DNA of 64,000 nucleotides from Lasiosphaeris hirsuta (GCA_030549175.1 JAUKUA010000007.1:1860001-1924000), one strand, 5' to 3'; positions 1 to 11,997 are shown, counted from the stretch's first letter. Made by a program: numbers and translations. Notes: a model not told the origin generated them from the sequence alone.

Positions 1-1
1 C

Positions 2-400
2 TCCATTTGGGTCGTCTCCTCGGTGATCGTAACCTTTATCTCATACGTCGTTCTTCACTTCAGAGAGCTTTGGGGTCTGACGAAGAAAAGCGATGATCTA
101 ATCACGAACCCAGTTCACCGGTTTACTGGCAGAGTCATGCGAGGTATCGGCATGAGTGATCCGAAGAAGGGCAATACGCAAGTCAGGGTGAAGGTTGTCT
201 CCGTAATCCTTGAGCTATGCTGTCTCTGTGCTGCAGGATTAGTATCTTTTTTGTTATACTCCTCTGCATTACTTTCATGGGCTTTTTCACAGAATCTGGG
301 TGGCCCGGCAAATGCTCTGATTTTCTCTTCTTTAGCTGGCTTTATACTTCTGGCAATTTGGGGATATATGTATTGGACAAGGCTCAGGTTCTATCAGTAG
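2..400 (+). CDS. 3' end of a membrane protein (5' truncated by the window)
   Basis: The reading frame is open from the first bases of the window and stops at a TAG at 398-400, so this is the C-terminal part of a gene that begins upstream. The visible 133 residues hold a hydrophobic stretch at the start, a basic hydrophilic loop of about 45 residues, and two further hydrophobic segments near the C-terminus that look like a membrane hairpin ending in an aromatic-rich tail. I do not recognise the family. An intron could still interrupt it around 220-240, where the sequence has a CTGCAG before a T-rich stretch. Calling it a multi-pass membrane protein is an inference from hydrophobicity alone. 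Confidence 0.4.
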   Translation, partial: SIWVVSSVIVTFISYVVLHFRELWGLTKKSDDLITNPVHRFTGRVMRGIGMSDPKKGNTQVRVKVVSVILELCCLCAAGLVSFLLYSSALLSWAFSQNLGGPANALIFSSLAGFILLAIWGYMYWTRLRFYQ

Positions 401-2199
401 GGACGCCAGACTACCTACCCACAATGGCCACACCCGCCACTGCTTTTATGGTCTCTACTCCCATGGCATACGCACTCGTCCCTTTTGATGTCGTCCTGGT
501 GGAGAGCATCCGGGCTGGCCTAGATCGTCCAATAGCACCAATTCAGGGTCCAATCACCCGTGCCAATACCTGTGAGGTTCGATAACGCCTTGCCACTCCA
601 GCCGGTCAATCACTGGATGCGACTGAGGCTTGGTGCCCGAACAACGCCCAGGAGTGCGACTCTCAGTGTGCCTTGTAGCCACCAGACTTCCCCCGAACAT
701 CATTTTCCAAGGACGCTCTGACCAATCACGTCGTAGTATTGGCCACCACCTTGGGGAACGTTCGGCCGGGAAGCTCTCCTTCTCCAGGGTTGAGGATCCT
801 GGTTTTGCCCTTCCGATATCCTCACCAACAATATCGCGGCCGAAGCTGTTACGACGGTGCGATACGCTCCTTGGCGCGAGACATTTTATCGACGCCGAAG
901 CGGGAATGAAGCACCGAAGGAGGCAGCCCATGTTGGCTGTAAGCCTAACACCCGCTCTACGCGGGAATGGGATTCTAGGGGCTTGAGATGCCTAGTCTCC
1001 CACTTCCTCTCAACTTCCAAGAGCGCGCGGGGCCGCTCATCGATGGGCTATTTCGAAAGCCCTCGGAGCCCCGACTACGGCAACGACAAAGGGGCGCGAA
1101 CCTACTCCCCATCGCTACCAAGACCGAGGAGGAGGAGGGGAAAGAGAGAGCGGCGGAGGTTACTCTGACTCCCAGATCGTTAGGCTGGGCTGGGCCGTAA
1201 CGAGGGGGGAGGGGCGGACGGCTCACCATTGGCCGGTGGATACGGGCGGCTATGCTGGCCAATGGGGGAAACTACGGGTGAGAGGAAGCTACCTGTTAGG
1301 CGGTTAAGCAGCTTGATTGGCGGTGGGGAGAACAAAACGGGGAATCCTAACGAAAACCATCCGACTGAGGGCACCGTGAGGTTGAGGGTTACGGCGCCGG
1401 AAGACAGGACACCCTGGGGCCCGCTTTTTAGGGGGCCCGGTTAGTCCCTTATCTCCGAGGGACTCTACGTAGTGCGTGGGAATACGGCTGCCTAGGGAGA
1501 AGGGGGGGGGGGGGTGACGCTCCCCTGCCGTAGTATCGTTCCGACCTTCGGGCTTTAGATCGAGGCTATGGTATATGTCCTGGGGCTAGTTAGCGGCCTG
1601 GCGTTGTGGCCGACCACGCGAGTTGGCCATGTGCGATTGCCCCTTCGGGGCAAAACCCTGCACAATTTCAACATCAATCAATCAATCAATCCATGCCTTG
1701 TAGCCACCTTTGCGCCGACCAATATCAACAGGCCACTCGCCTTCAGCGGCAGCAACCAAAGCTAGTGGATATCTAGAAGTCTGCATTTACTGCCTGCGCG
1801 CCACGTAAACTCGGAGCTATGCACCTTGGGAATGAAAGGAGGTTTGGATCCCTGCTAAGAATCATGAAGGGCGAAGGTCTTTGAGGCTAGGACCATCATC
1901 ACTCTTGGTTCAGAGCGGAAACAACATCCCGGCACTAAGTACATGGAGGGGCATCGTGGTCAAATACGATGAGAAGAGCTGTCTCTGCCGCCGCGTGGGG
2001 GGTAATTGAATAGCACCCCGGCGAGCGAATGCCGAAGGGGGCGGATCCAACGGAGACGGAACCCAAAAATATAGAGGCCTCAAAATAGTTCTATAACCCA
2101 AATCGTGGCAATTAGGATGGAAGCAGCGGCCGGTAATGGCAATTGCCCCGCTGGGCATGCGAGGAAGGCACACCTTCATTTCAATACAAAATCCACTAG
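401..2199. other. gene-free stretch
   Basis: I see no credible gene here; the open frames are short and mutually overlapping. It holds a run of 13 G at 1502-1514, a perfect 7-bp-arm hairpin (AGTCCCT / AGGGACT) at about 1443-1464, a (CAAT)n microsatellite at about 1673-1692, and a 15-bp word, tgccttgtagccacc, present near 670 and again near 1694. The duplicated word and patchy GC content could come from an old repeat, but I cannot identify an element. Confidence 0.4.
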
Positions 2200-2891
2200 C
2201 CCCTCCCCTTGCTGCTTTTGCCACAGTAATCAACTTGCTAAACATGAGCCGAGGAATAATACAAGGTCCGATCAGCTTGCAAGTAAACGACCTCGCCTCC
2301 TCGACGCCCATGACGCTTCCCTCCCCTTCCCACTCGGCCCCGAAACGGCCTCATCCACCGTCCTCACTACAAACAGCACCTTCCCGCCCAAAAGCACAGC
2401 AACGTGATCGCCCGGCCTCGCGTCCGCAGGCCCAAGACACGGCATCCCGCACTCCCGGATCTCAAAGCACCGCGTCCGATGCATGGCCGCGTCAAACGGC
2501 TCAGCATACAGCCCCTCAGCCCCGTCCCCCATAACCAGGAATCAGGTTCAGAACGTCATAAATCTTGGTCGAGAACTCAGATGCCTCCTCAATAGCCGTA
2601 ACAAGGTGTCCCTGGACGCGCAACACGCCCGTCTCATCGTACGGCTGCATCGGCGCCTTGGTTGTTCAGCCCGCCAGCGAACATTTTGGTCGTGTAAAAG
2701 TCCCAGTGGGCGAGTAGTGGGATCTCGGACGTGGGCACACGCCAGTCAGGAGCCCACGACGGCATTTTGTCGCGCTCCGAGGCCGCGTTGCGGTGGGTCA
2801 GCAGGATGCTGAGGACGTCTATATAGGCGTCCCAGGAAAGGGTGCGAAACCGCTGCTGCTTTTGGTTTCCGCTCAATTCGTCCTTGTTCAT
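2200..2891 (-). pseudogene. HET-domain (heterokaryon incompatibility) protein relic, C-terminal part
   Basis: Three minus-strand frames together spell the C-terminal half of a HET-type protein. The first (2891-2634) has the typical MPSWAPDWRVP motif. The second (about 2660-2525) has a GVLRVQGHLVTAI segment like the beta-rich region of HET proteins. The third (2532-2272) has CLGPADARPGDHVAVLLGG, the usual 'GD-V-vLLGG' signature. A further frame around 2280-2230 reads KLIGPCIIPRLM, resembling the terminal 'LIG-cyv-GLM-GE' motif. The frames change without usable splice sites between them, so at least two or three frameshifts have accumulated. The N-terminal HET domain was not found upstream. HET proteins trigger nonself-recognition cell death in ascomycetes; this copy should be inactive. 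Confidence 0.6.
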
Positions 2892-4084
2892 AGCTGCGGC
2901 ATAAGGTGTGTTCGTGAGACCTCATTGGCGTGGTATGTTCCCATTCCGCCTTGCTTGTTCTGAAGCACCTCGTCTACTAAACGGCCCAGTGTTTCGTCGT
3001 CCATGTCCCTGACATCCCGGCCTTGCCATTCTGACTGCGCGGCCTGGTTTGCAGCGGGAACAACGCTGGCGAGGTGTCAAATCCCACTCTATCACGGAAT
3101 TATCAGCGAATGCGCGCTACCTAACTGGATGAGTCGCCAGCGGCGGGCCATCATCAATGTTCTTGGATGACGAGCAGCCCATGTCTGTAAAGAGAAACAG
3201 TGCTCACTATGGCAATTCGTTTTGATTGTGTCTAAAAGACGAAGAGGTAGATGTTTTCATGAGAATTTCACAAGGCTCTATCAAGCCAAATGGGGAGGGC
3301 TGCGGTTAGTTATTACGCAGCTCACGTTACATCCATCTACAGCTGAAGATTTATTAGGGGGTTTCAAATGTGCCTCGGCCCAGCCAATTGTGTCGACAGC
3401 CTAAACATCGTGGCTTGGATCCGCTCCTCAGACGAGTAAAGTCCACCCCTCTCAGCTACGTTTCAATAATTCAGACCCAATACCAAAACAAACCACCAGA
3501 TTTAAATGTCAGCCGAGCTGAGAAATGGCGGAACAGGTGACAATCCAACCCTTGTTTATTGTACCTGTTAGCGTTGTGGCTCCTCAACAGCCATGGCTGT
3601 GAGAGAGGATGTCCCGTCATGGACACGATCACTTTCAGCGACAACATGAAGGACTTTTTACAACATCAACTTATCTTGAAGAGCAAGGTTGACTTGGGGG
3701 ACTTTACATACACTGTCAGTGCTTAGTGTGATGCGTGGGACTCGAATGCACGTGTAATGTAAGATATCTCAAAAAGATGTTTAATGATTCTAAAGCTTCA
3801 GATACGATATGCTTTGACCAAAGACCATCACACAACAACAATACCCCAAAGACTCGATGCGACAAAAGGTAGCCCGTCGGGTCTAACGGCAACTGTCGAA
3901 AGAGTTCTGTGTCATGGCATCGATATCGGTCCCCGCCGCATGCCCTCGCCACACCTGGCTAACCCCGAGTAAGTCGTAGCCCCCCTATTCCCTGAATCCG
4001 CCCAACCAAAGCCAAAAGCGCCGAATACCCATCCCAACCCATCATCCCACTTGTTCATACATGATCTCATGTCTTCTCCCCCTC
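2892..4084. other. gene-free stretch
   Basis: No supported gene. The first 200 bases, read on the minus strand, still look partly coding (an acidic segment followed by LGRLVDEVLQNKQGG) and may be more of the HET relic. The remainder is AT-richer and holds only short random frames. Confidence 0.35.
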
Positions 4085-4612
4085 CTACTCCTCATCCGCA
4101 TACGCCACGTGCTGCGCACACAGCAACCAGTCGGCGCCGGCCGTCTGCCTCCAGCTGCTGCTCGCAGTAGCGACGACCTCGCGGATACCGCCCTTCTTGC
4201 TGGCCTTGAACAGGCTGACCTTGTACACGAGCGCGACAGCCATCAGATCAATCTCCACTACGAGCGGATCGCCGTGGAACCGGAAGCCTGTCCAGGGCTC
4301 ACCGCCTTTCAGCACCTCTTCGATACTCGGGTTCGTGTCCTTGCCCATGGGCGCGTCGGACCCCGCGAACAGCGGGTTGATCATGACGCAGTCCTCGGCC
4401 ATGTACTCCTTGGCGGCCTCGGGCGAGTCGCACAGGGCGCGCCACAGCAGCGTCTCGATCTCGCGCGCGGCTGCGTGGTTGCGCTTGCTGATGGTGTCGA
4501 GCCGCTTGTTGCCGCCCATCTTGTTGGAGCTCGACCGGAAGGGCCCGTCGCCGTTGGTCGGGGAGGGGGACGAGGGCTTGGCGTCGCTGGTGAGGCCGAG
4601 AACCGCGGGCAT
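4085..4612 (-). CDS. NTF2-like / DUF4440 (SnoaL-like) small protein
   Basis: Single-exon gene of 175 residues. From about residue 38 it reads as an NTF2-like cone fold of the DUF4440 / CaMKII-association type: a first helix with IETLLWRALCDSPEAAKEYM, the 'MAEDCVMINPLF' turn, a central 'FHGDPLVVEIDLMAVALVYKV' strand region, and a terminal strand pair ending in WLLCAQHVAY. The first 35 residues are Ser/Pro-rich and probably disordered. Proteins of this fold bind small ligands or act as isomerases; the substrate here is unknown. I chose the ATG at 4612 because the frame upstream runs through a 26-base A tract (sense strand) that would encode a Lys run and looks untranslated. That tract ends only 11 nt before the ATG. 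Confidence 0.75.
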   Translation of the reverse strand: MPAVLGLTSDAKPSSPSPTNGDGPFRSSSNKMGGNKRLDTISKRNHAAAREIETLLWRALCDSPEAAKEYMAEDCVMINPLFAGSDAPMGKDTNPSIEEVLKGGEPWTGFRFHGDPLVVEIDLMAVALVYKVSLFKASKKGGIREVVATASSSWRQTAGADWLLCAQHVAYADEE

Positions 4613-4623
4613 GGGGCTTGGTG

Positions 4624-4649
4624 TTTTTTTTTTTTTTTTTTTTTTTTTT
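4624..4649 (-). repeat. A26 homopolymer in the 5' leader of the NTF2-like gene
   Basis: An uninterrupted run of 26 T on the plus strand is A26 in the mRNA sense of the gene starting at 4612. It ends 11 nt before the start codon, so if transcription starts upstream it lies in the leader. Long A tracts are prone to slippage, so the exact length may vary. Confidence 0.9.
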
Positions 4650-5635
4650 GCGAAAAGGGATAGGATAAGTGTTAGGGTTTTGTAATCGGTGGGTTGGTTG
4701 CGCGGTGGTGCTGACGCTTGGCGTGCGAAACGGCTTTTGCTTTCGGGAGACAGTAATACCGATGCAGTAAGACCCCGGGAGGAAAGGAAAGATAGAGAAG
4801 TATTGCAACGTGGGAAAGGCGCCTCCCTATTATTTATCCAGGGACCAGACAGTTGCCGGCAGGGTGTCGCCTGTATTGAAATCAAGAATTTCTCAGCTTT
4901 CAAAACGGGTGGGTGGCCGGCCGTTTCGACCACATCCATGGATGTCATACTTGACGTCACAATCATCGGTCATGCAGGGCGGGAAACTTGCAGCGCCGCC
5001 TCGCGCCCCTCCCACCCCTCGATTTCTCGCGATCGTCCTTGGCCAAGGCCACAACCACCAGGCCACCAGGCCAGTCAGGTTGCCGTCCCGATTTTATCAC
5101 CTGCGAGTGGGCGTCTCACGAGTTCCTGGCCGAAATGTCATTCTGGGTACCTGCCCGAGTCGCACAAAAGACAGAGAGAGAATGCTCTGGAACTGGGCAT
5201 GGGGCCTAAGGAACCACATCAGTCCCACATCACCGAGATGCGCATCAAGTGCATTAGATCAAAGGTAAGCAAGTGTAATTATTTGCTCGCTGCGCTCTAG
5301 AACATATCCGCCTGGCCTCTCCGAGCCTAAGGGGCGCGCATCTAGAACGGAAGTGGCCGAAACGAAAAGTCCGGCCAGCCGACATATCTACTTATACACC
5401 ATGGTGCAGCTAGAAGAAGTATGGCACCTTGGCAAAGTGACTAACATGACCGCCCCTTTCAAGTCCAGGGCCATCCTGGCCATCCGCCCTAAAGCCAACC
5501 TGTCAACGCCTTATCCCACCGAGGTAAGCCAATGTCGTTCCCGTCCCGTCCAAAATCATCGCGAGCCATGTACTACATTCATTATTTAACGCCACAAGAG
5601 GGACAAGGTCGACGCCCATCCCTAGGTTGACCTCA
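4650..5635. promoter_or_regulatory. intergenic region upstream of the NTF2-like gene
   Basis: About 1 kb between the 3' end of the demethylase gene and the NTF2-like gene, both on the minus strand. It must hold the promoter of the latter. I see no coding signature; a 78-codon plus-strand frame at 5353-5589 has no recognisable content. Confidence 0.4.
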
Positions 5636-7321
5636 CTAGGTCGACCTCCCTATTTGCGTCGCCCTCTTCAGGTTGAGCATCATCCTCTCCACCAGCCCGA
5701 GAGGGTCGGAAGGGGTCTCCGTAGGCCCAGCCAGACCGCTTGGCCCCGGGCCGCTATGTTCCGAATATCCTCCTGTCTGGGGTATTTCTTGCACTTGTGC
5801 TCCGCCCTGCACCTGACCTGTCGCCTGATGGTACACCGGTGCTTGTTCCTGCAGCGCCAGGCATTGCATCGGCGGGGCCGGATACCTTGGCGCGTCGTGG
5901 GACTGAATCCACTGCATTTGTTGCTGTGGCTGTTGTGAAGGTGGTGGGGGAGGATTGTGGTACTGTGGCACACTGGGAGGCGCTGGTTGTGCTGTCTTCA
6001 CATCGACCCGAGGTTGAGGTTGATCGTGGAGTTGAGCTGTTGTTACACTCTCCGTGGAAGCCGTTGGCAGGGGTAGCTGCCTTGGCGCTGGAGGATCTGC
6101 TCCGGCCGCGGGTCCCGGAGTGCGAGAAGTTGGTTGCTGAGGAGGGCGGCTCAGCGGGGAAGACCTTGAGCCCGCGCTCGCCGACGCCATCGCAGCCTGT
6201 TTCACGTAAGGTGGCAGTGGGATCGGGCTGTGGCTCTGTTTTGCAAAGACTTGAGCCTTCGCTGGTGCGGCGCTTTGAGCCGCTGGTCGTGCTGGTACCG
6301 GTGCTGGTACCGGTGCTGGTGCCGACCCCGGACCTTGTGCTTGTGCTTGTGGACTCATCGACCATGACTTATCGCTAGCCTGGTTTGGCGAGTTTTGCCA
6401 GGTTCTTGGGTTCCCATATTGTGGTCGGATGGCAGGGTGCAACGGTACCGACCCGGGCTGTCTGATCTCAAAAGACATGTTTCCAGGTGTGCTTGGGTTC
6501 TGTACTTGGCGATTCTGATATGGCGATGCTGGTGCTGGTGCAACCGCCATTCCACATGACATCGGAGGATGTGCAGACCGCGGGGATTGAGCGATTGGCC
6601 GAGGGAGCACCGCATTGTACGGAGAGTTATACCCAGGTCCCGGTGAGTTGCTCGGCCCAGGCGAAGCACTCGGGCGTGGCTGCAGTGGTTGGAGTAGCGA
6701 TGGTGGAATGGCCTTGATCGGGTGAGTCTTTTCACCCATGAGGGCGCGCTGAGCCTTAATCAGGAACGTGCGAAGGTTGCCCTCATATCCATTCGTAAAG
6801 CCGCCATAATGACCATACGGTGTTCGGTACCTAGACGAATCCCTATTTTTACTTTTAGCACTGATAAAGAATCACACAATTGAGCCGAACCATCCTACCT
6901 GTTGTGATACACTTGGAAGAAGCTGTACTTCTGAAATGCGCTGGTGTGCGGCTGCCCTCCGGCAGGACCAGCTTGTGGATGGCCAAAATTCGAAGATCTT
7001 ATGACCGAAGATGTCATCGGTGTGGAAGGTGGCCCTGCAGCAGCCGCATCTGTCGGTGTAGGCCAGACTCTTGATTGAGGCTGAGAATAGTGCCCTGATT
7101 TCATGTGAGCGGGGGGCCAGGTCAAGCCAGGAAGCTGCGGGAATCCATTACTACCTCCGACAGGCGCGAAACGATCCGAAGAATATGATGCCGTGTTCTT
7201 CTGTCGAGGCTCCTTGTTGACTGGCTGGTACTGCTTGACTTGAAGCGCTGGCTGATGCTGAGGATATTGCTGCTGCTGCGGCTGCGGCTGATACTGCTGA
7301 TGCGGCTGATGCGGCTGATGC

Positions 7322-7352
<31 letters not shown>

Positions 7353-10300
7353 GATGATGATGCGGCAGCAACGGTACCTGTGGTCCTGGCCGCTGCTGGT
7401 GAACCGGCTGGGGCAGCGACGGGCGCTGTGGGAACTGTTGAGGCTGCAGCTGCGGCAGGAGCGCGGGTGGCCCCGGAACCTTGGGCGTAAATGCTTGCGC
7501 CGTAAACTGAACGTTATAGGGTTCCGTGGACTTCCGTGGCTTATACACATAAGGCCTATCCAGCTTTGGTCCCAAATGTACCCCCACATGTGGGGGTAAC
7601 GGTACCGGCGACACCTTTGCAGGGATGCCGTGTGACGGGTGTGTGGCCGAGTAGGACCGCCTCGGTTGAGGAGGGGCGGCCATTGGGGCCACCGGCTTAG
7701 GAGGCTTGGGTATGGAGTCCAAAAAGCTACTCTTGAGGTTGTGCTCTGGCTTGGACATGTCTTCGGTGTACTGTGCCTTCGACTCCGTAGACGTCTTTCC
7801 AAGATAGTGCCAGATTTGATTCTCCTTGGACAGGTCCAGCTTGACCTGCGCCGCGTTCTTGATGAGATCACCAGAATGGAACTCAGCCCAGACAAAGCCC
7901 GTGCCAAACTCGTCATCTTTCCTGGGGACATCATCCACGGGCCTCTTGGCATTAAGCTCCTGCTTGGCCTTCCTCGATGTCGGCATCGGGATTGCGTTTG
8001 GCGATGCCTTGGGCAGGCGGAGGTCTGCTGGGTCAGGGAGAAGCAGCCACTTCCACTCGACTTCGACCCGATCACTACTCGTTGTTAGCTCGCGTCTATC
8101 TAGTCTCATGCTGCCAACGTACCCGTTGGGGATGATATGGAGAACAAGCGATTCCTCGTCTTGTCGGTTCTCCAACACCACACCTGCGAAGATATCTCCT
8201 CGGAAGTACTGTATCTGGCAGATGTCGTTCCTGTTGAGTGCTGCCGCGGCCTCCCGGATTTGCTTGTCCTCCTCCAGAGCAGCTCCTTCCTGCTTCCGAT
8301 CTCGTTTCGTCCTGTGAAAGCGACAGCTGAACTCGAATGCTTGCTCCTTGTACTCGGTGCCGTCCTCTCCAATAACAGGTACGTCGGCTTCCTCCACAAA
8401 TACTCCAGCTGCGGCAGCACAGGTGGCGTGGTATGCTCTCGGACATTTCTTGACGGAGCATTGGAAACAAGCTCCCTTCTTGGAGCGGCAGTACAGGCAT
8501 TTTAAGTCTAGGCGAGCCTTGTCGATACCTCCCACGTTTGCTATTATCTCCTTGTCGTCCACCGTCTCAATGTACGTTTCTGGGAGATAAAGAGCACACA
8601 TGCGATGAGCCTTGCGGCCGTCGTCTGTCGACATGATTTCCGCCCCTGGAATGTCGTTGGGGCAGAGACAGCATGGCGGCTCGACTTGCGGCTTAAGCTT
8701 GATCTTCTTGACCTTGACCCTGCGACCCTCCTCGTTCGTCGGCCGCTTTCGCTTGCCACCTGGGGCCTTCACTCTGACAGTGTGACTCGAAGGCGGGCTC
8801 GGGAGACCTGTGTCGTTATCGTCATCATCTTCCTCCTCCTCTTCGTCTTCCGTCTCTTCGTACTCGGTCTCCTCTCCGCGCATCTTTCGCTCGATTTCGT
8901 AGACATCCACCCAGACACTGTCCTGGGCCTGGGCACACTGGCACTTCTTGGCAATCTTTCCCATCGGGAGCCAACTATCCAGGGCAAAGTTGACGGCCTC
9001 AGCGCAGTTGTACCCGAGGTTGTATCCCGAGTGGTAGCCGTATGGGTATGTCACCACAAACTCGCCGGGATAAGACACGCATTTGTTGACGGTGATGTTG
9101 TAATGTTGCTTTAGGTGGGCTGGTGAGATGAGAAATGCCTTGTGTCTCAAGAACTGATCGCACGCCTTCGCTTCCGTCGGCCAAATGTTCTTCATGGCAG
9201 CCTCAAATCGCCGTGCGTCAGCCTGAGAAATGCTGTACCATTGCTTTGGCGCGCCAAAGTGCAGGTAGTTGATGCTGTAGAGATCTACATCCTCCAAGTG
9301 CCAGGCAAATGTAGCTTTCCACATGCCAAGATAGAGATATGCAGTGTTCACGCCAGGGACTTTTGTGCCGAGAACATCTAGAAGGTTGGGCAGCCTATTC
9401 AGGTTCCATATCTCGTTGGACTCCGGAAATAGTGTACCGGGAAGATCGGCCCCATAGAGCGGAGGCGCATATGTCAACGTTTTCCAGTATGTCCTCTCAA
9501 GCTCCTCGCAGCGTTCCGGTGTATAGTCTGAGACATCCATGCGGTAGTCCCAGTCGCGGAAGGCCTCTTCATCGATCCTGGCAGAGCCTTCGCGGCGGAT
9601 GTATTTCCTGCGTGCCGATGTGGACTGTGTCTTGGGTTTTGACTGCCTTGCGAAGCCCATCCGGCGCACCACTGGGACGTCGTCTTCATCCTCGCAGTCC
9701 TCCTCTTTAACGCCTGGATCATTCTCAACCGTGTCCATCACCTCCTCTTTTTCCGGCGCTGGTGACACCGGTGTCATTGGCCGCTCCTCGGGGTCCGCGA
9801 CCTCTTCCTTCGCTGCCTTGGCTGATCCTCGGGTCACTCTACCCTTCCGCTTCTTAGACGTGGTGGAAGATGCGTCCTTGGAGGTGTTCGCAGCAGCGCG
9901 TGATCGAGTGACGGGCTTGTGCTTTTCAGCGTTGGCGCGGCGTTCGCCTCGGCGCGCCGGAGGCTGATGCTCGCTCTGATCGCAGAGCTGGCGCCACTGA
10001 GGGAGGTTGTATGATCGCTGATGGAGGATGTTGACTTGTCGGTAGGTGCCGTTTGATCCCATGATATCCTGCTTGATCGGCTCGCGTACTCGGACCTGCT
10101 TGACCAGTTCATCCAAGGGCGTCAGGGCGTCCTTCCATTCCTGGGGAGGGATAATTTTGACGATGCCAGACTTCATGCCGTAGTTATCGACCTTCTCCAT
10201 CTGTGAATCCCTTCGTGTCAGCAGAGCGGGCGCGCAGAGCGGTTGCGCAAAGGATAGAGAGCCTACGAAGCGCTTAAAGTCCTTGAACTGTATCATTGTG

Positions 10301-10617
10301 GGCCGGAAGACAGGCACGGTGCCGGACCAGTGGTCGGGAAGGATCTCGCCAATTTCCTCCTCTTCGAGAGCAGGAACGGGTGCGGCGTCGTCGGCGCTGT
10401 CGGCGCCGATATCGAGGCCGTCGTTTAGCTTATTGGCAACCTCGTCGAGGTCGCTCAATTCCGAGTCGCTGCCATCGAGGTTCATGGCATTGTTGCTGTC
10501 GGGGGGCGAGTGCAGGCCGGTGGGTTTTGTGCTGGCGTTCGAGCTGGCGGCGGGCTGGTCGACGTCCATGATGATGGTCGTCTCGGGCGCCGCCGCGCCA
10601 ATCGGTTCGGTGGACAT
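5636..10617 (-). CDS. kdmA: JMJD2/KDM4-type histone demethylase with extended PHD (KdmA-like)
   Basis: Exons on the minus strand: 10617-10268, 10200-6899 and 6830-5636, with the last base of exon 1 at 10267; introns 10201-10266 and 6831-6898; about 1,615 residues. JmjN lies near residues 100-145 and JmjC near 370-540. Fe(II) ligands are visible as HLE (His418, Glu420) and the His of YHSGYN (His507). The JMJD2 zinc site is also present (Cys and His of CDQFLRHK, then CQC). An extended PHD (C2HC5HC2H type, starting CCLCPND) follows near 625-745. This set is typical of 2-oxoglutarate dioxygenases that demethylate H3K9/H3K36. The last 700 residues are low-complexity Pro/Gln/His-rich with a CAG-coded polyglutamine. 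The first intron is 66 nt, in frame and without stops, but removing it restores JmjN across the join (FKDFKRF to MEKVDNYG). I start at the second Met, 22 codons into the longest frame; the upstream frame looks non-coding. Confidence 0.9.
7300..7353 (-). repeat. CAG/GAT-type triplet repeats coding polyGln and PHQ repeats
   Basis: On the plus strand there are three tandem copies of a 9-bp unit (gcggctgat) followed by eight CTG triplets, TTG and CTG. In the demethylase frame this codes a Gln run followed by repeated Pro-His-Gln. It lies in the disordered C-terminal half, where length variation is likely tolerated. Confidence 0.85.
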
Positions 10618-11997
10618 GGTCCCGGATGCTACATGCGTCCGATTTTCGATTCTATTTGCGACGGCGGCGACAAAAGAATGCAATCAATATGTTGAGCAAC
10701 GCAGCCTTCTGGTATCACAGATCGACAGAAGGGTGCGCCTAAGCGCCTTCGCAAGTGCCGGGTCGTGATCAAATCGGTCGGGTCTGGCAGTTCAAGGCCA
10801 GGTCCGATTACTTGGGGTTCGTGGTTTCGACTGGCAGGCGGGGGGGTTGGGGGACGACGGGGTGTCTGGTTTGCTCGCAAGCTTCGCCTGTGGGTCGATT
10901 TGGGAGGAATCTGGGCTGATCAATTAAAATGTGGGCGAGCACCAAAGAGGGAAAACGCTAGTGGCGCTAGGCAGTTCTTGGTTGGCCATGGCTAGCTACA
11001 GTGGACGGCTTCAGGAGGTCTGCCCACCGTCGGCCTATCCACGGGCACTGTGGAGACTCTTTCCAGCGCGTTTGTCAGGGTCCCGCTTGGCTTCTCAACA
11101 ACATCCCACAATGGAAGGTCCAGTCTACTTCGATAGTCTACACAGCAATTCCCAATTATTGGGTTGGGCATCCATTTTCTGCACGAACCAAAACTTAGGC
11201 CGGGCCCTCGATTTCACCCACTCGTCGGTTTCTGAATCTGGCAACGGGGGCGCTTTTGTAGCCTGCATCTGGCATAGCTAGCTTTTGTGCATAATTACTG
11301 CCAAAATCCGCTTGATACCAACCAAAACTCACGATTGCACTAGACCCGATATAGAAGTAGCGCCACATGCATCGCAGGCCAGTTCCTTGCATTTGAAGAC
11401 CACGTGACTCTTAGCGAGAGCCGGCTAAACTCAAGTTTGCAGTTCGGACCTCTGACCCGCCGGTGCTCCATGCTCGTAAACGTCACTCGCATCATCGTCT
11501 CGAGGCTTTGCAGAGCTACGGCCTGGTGGCCTTGGGACCAGCAATTGTGTTTCTACGAGCTCAACACGAAATCAATGCAGACTAGATATGCTATCTGACC
11601 TCCTTTACAGCTGCTTACAATCACTAGAAAGCAAGACGAGACGAAATCCGTCTCAAGAGCGAACCTTTGGGTCGCTGTGATTGGCGTTCGATACGTACAC
11701 AGAGCCGACTTGGAGGTATTTTATACCTGGGGCTCAAAAACTAACCTGGGTTCGGATGCAGGTCAAAATTTCCCTCGCCACAGGCTGACAGAACCAAGCA
11801 AAGCTCGACTTTGATAATGCCTACCTTGACAACGGAACAATCAGCTACCAGCTACATCGCAGCAAACAACCAAGTGATCCCACACATTAATTGATTCGTA
11901 ACTATCATAAATCTCATATTCATTACTTATGACTAGGACCAAGTACAATTAGGGCAATAGGAATACCGCTGCTCTTGTGAGCAGAACGACGCTCTAA
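10618..11997. promoter_or_regulatory. intergenic region with the demethylase promoter
   Basis: 1.4 kb between the start of the demethylase gene and the 3' end of the phosphatase gene, both on the minus strand. The part next to 10618 should carry the demethylase promoter. No gene-like frame was found. A short palindrome (aggtattttatacct) sits near 11715. Confidence 0.4.

Noticed and set aside
4085..4966. 293-residue version of the NTF2-like protein including a Lys run
   Set aside because: The extension reads through the A26 tract and has no coding character upstream; the ATG at 4612 is a better start.
5353..5589. 78-codon frame between the demethylase and NTF2-like genes
   Set aside because: Short, no domain, and lies in an expected promoter/3' flank.
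5740..6378. Plus-strand frame of 212 codons rich in Val/Leu/Pro
   Set aside because: It is the complement of the low-complexity tail of the demethylase gene.
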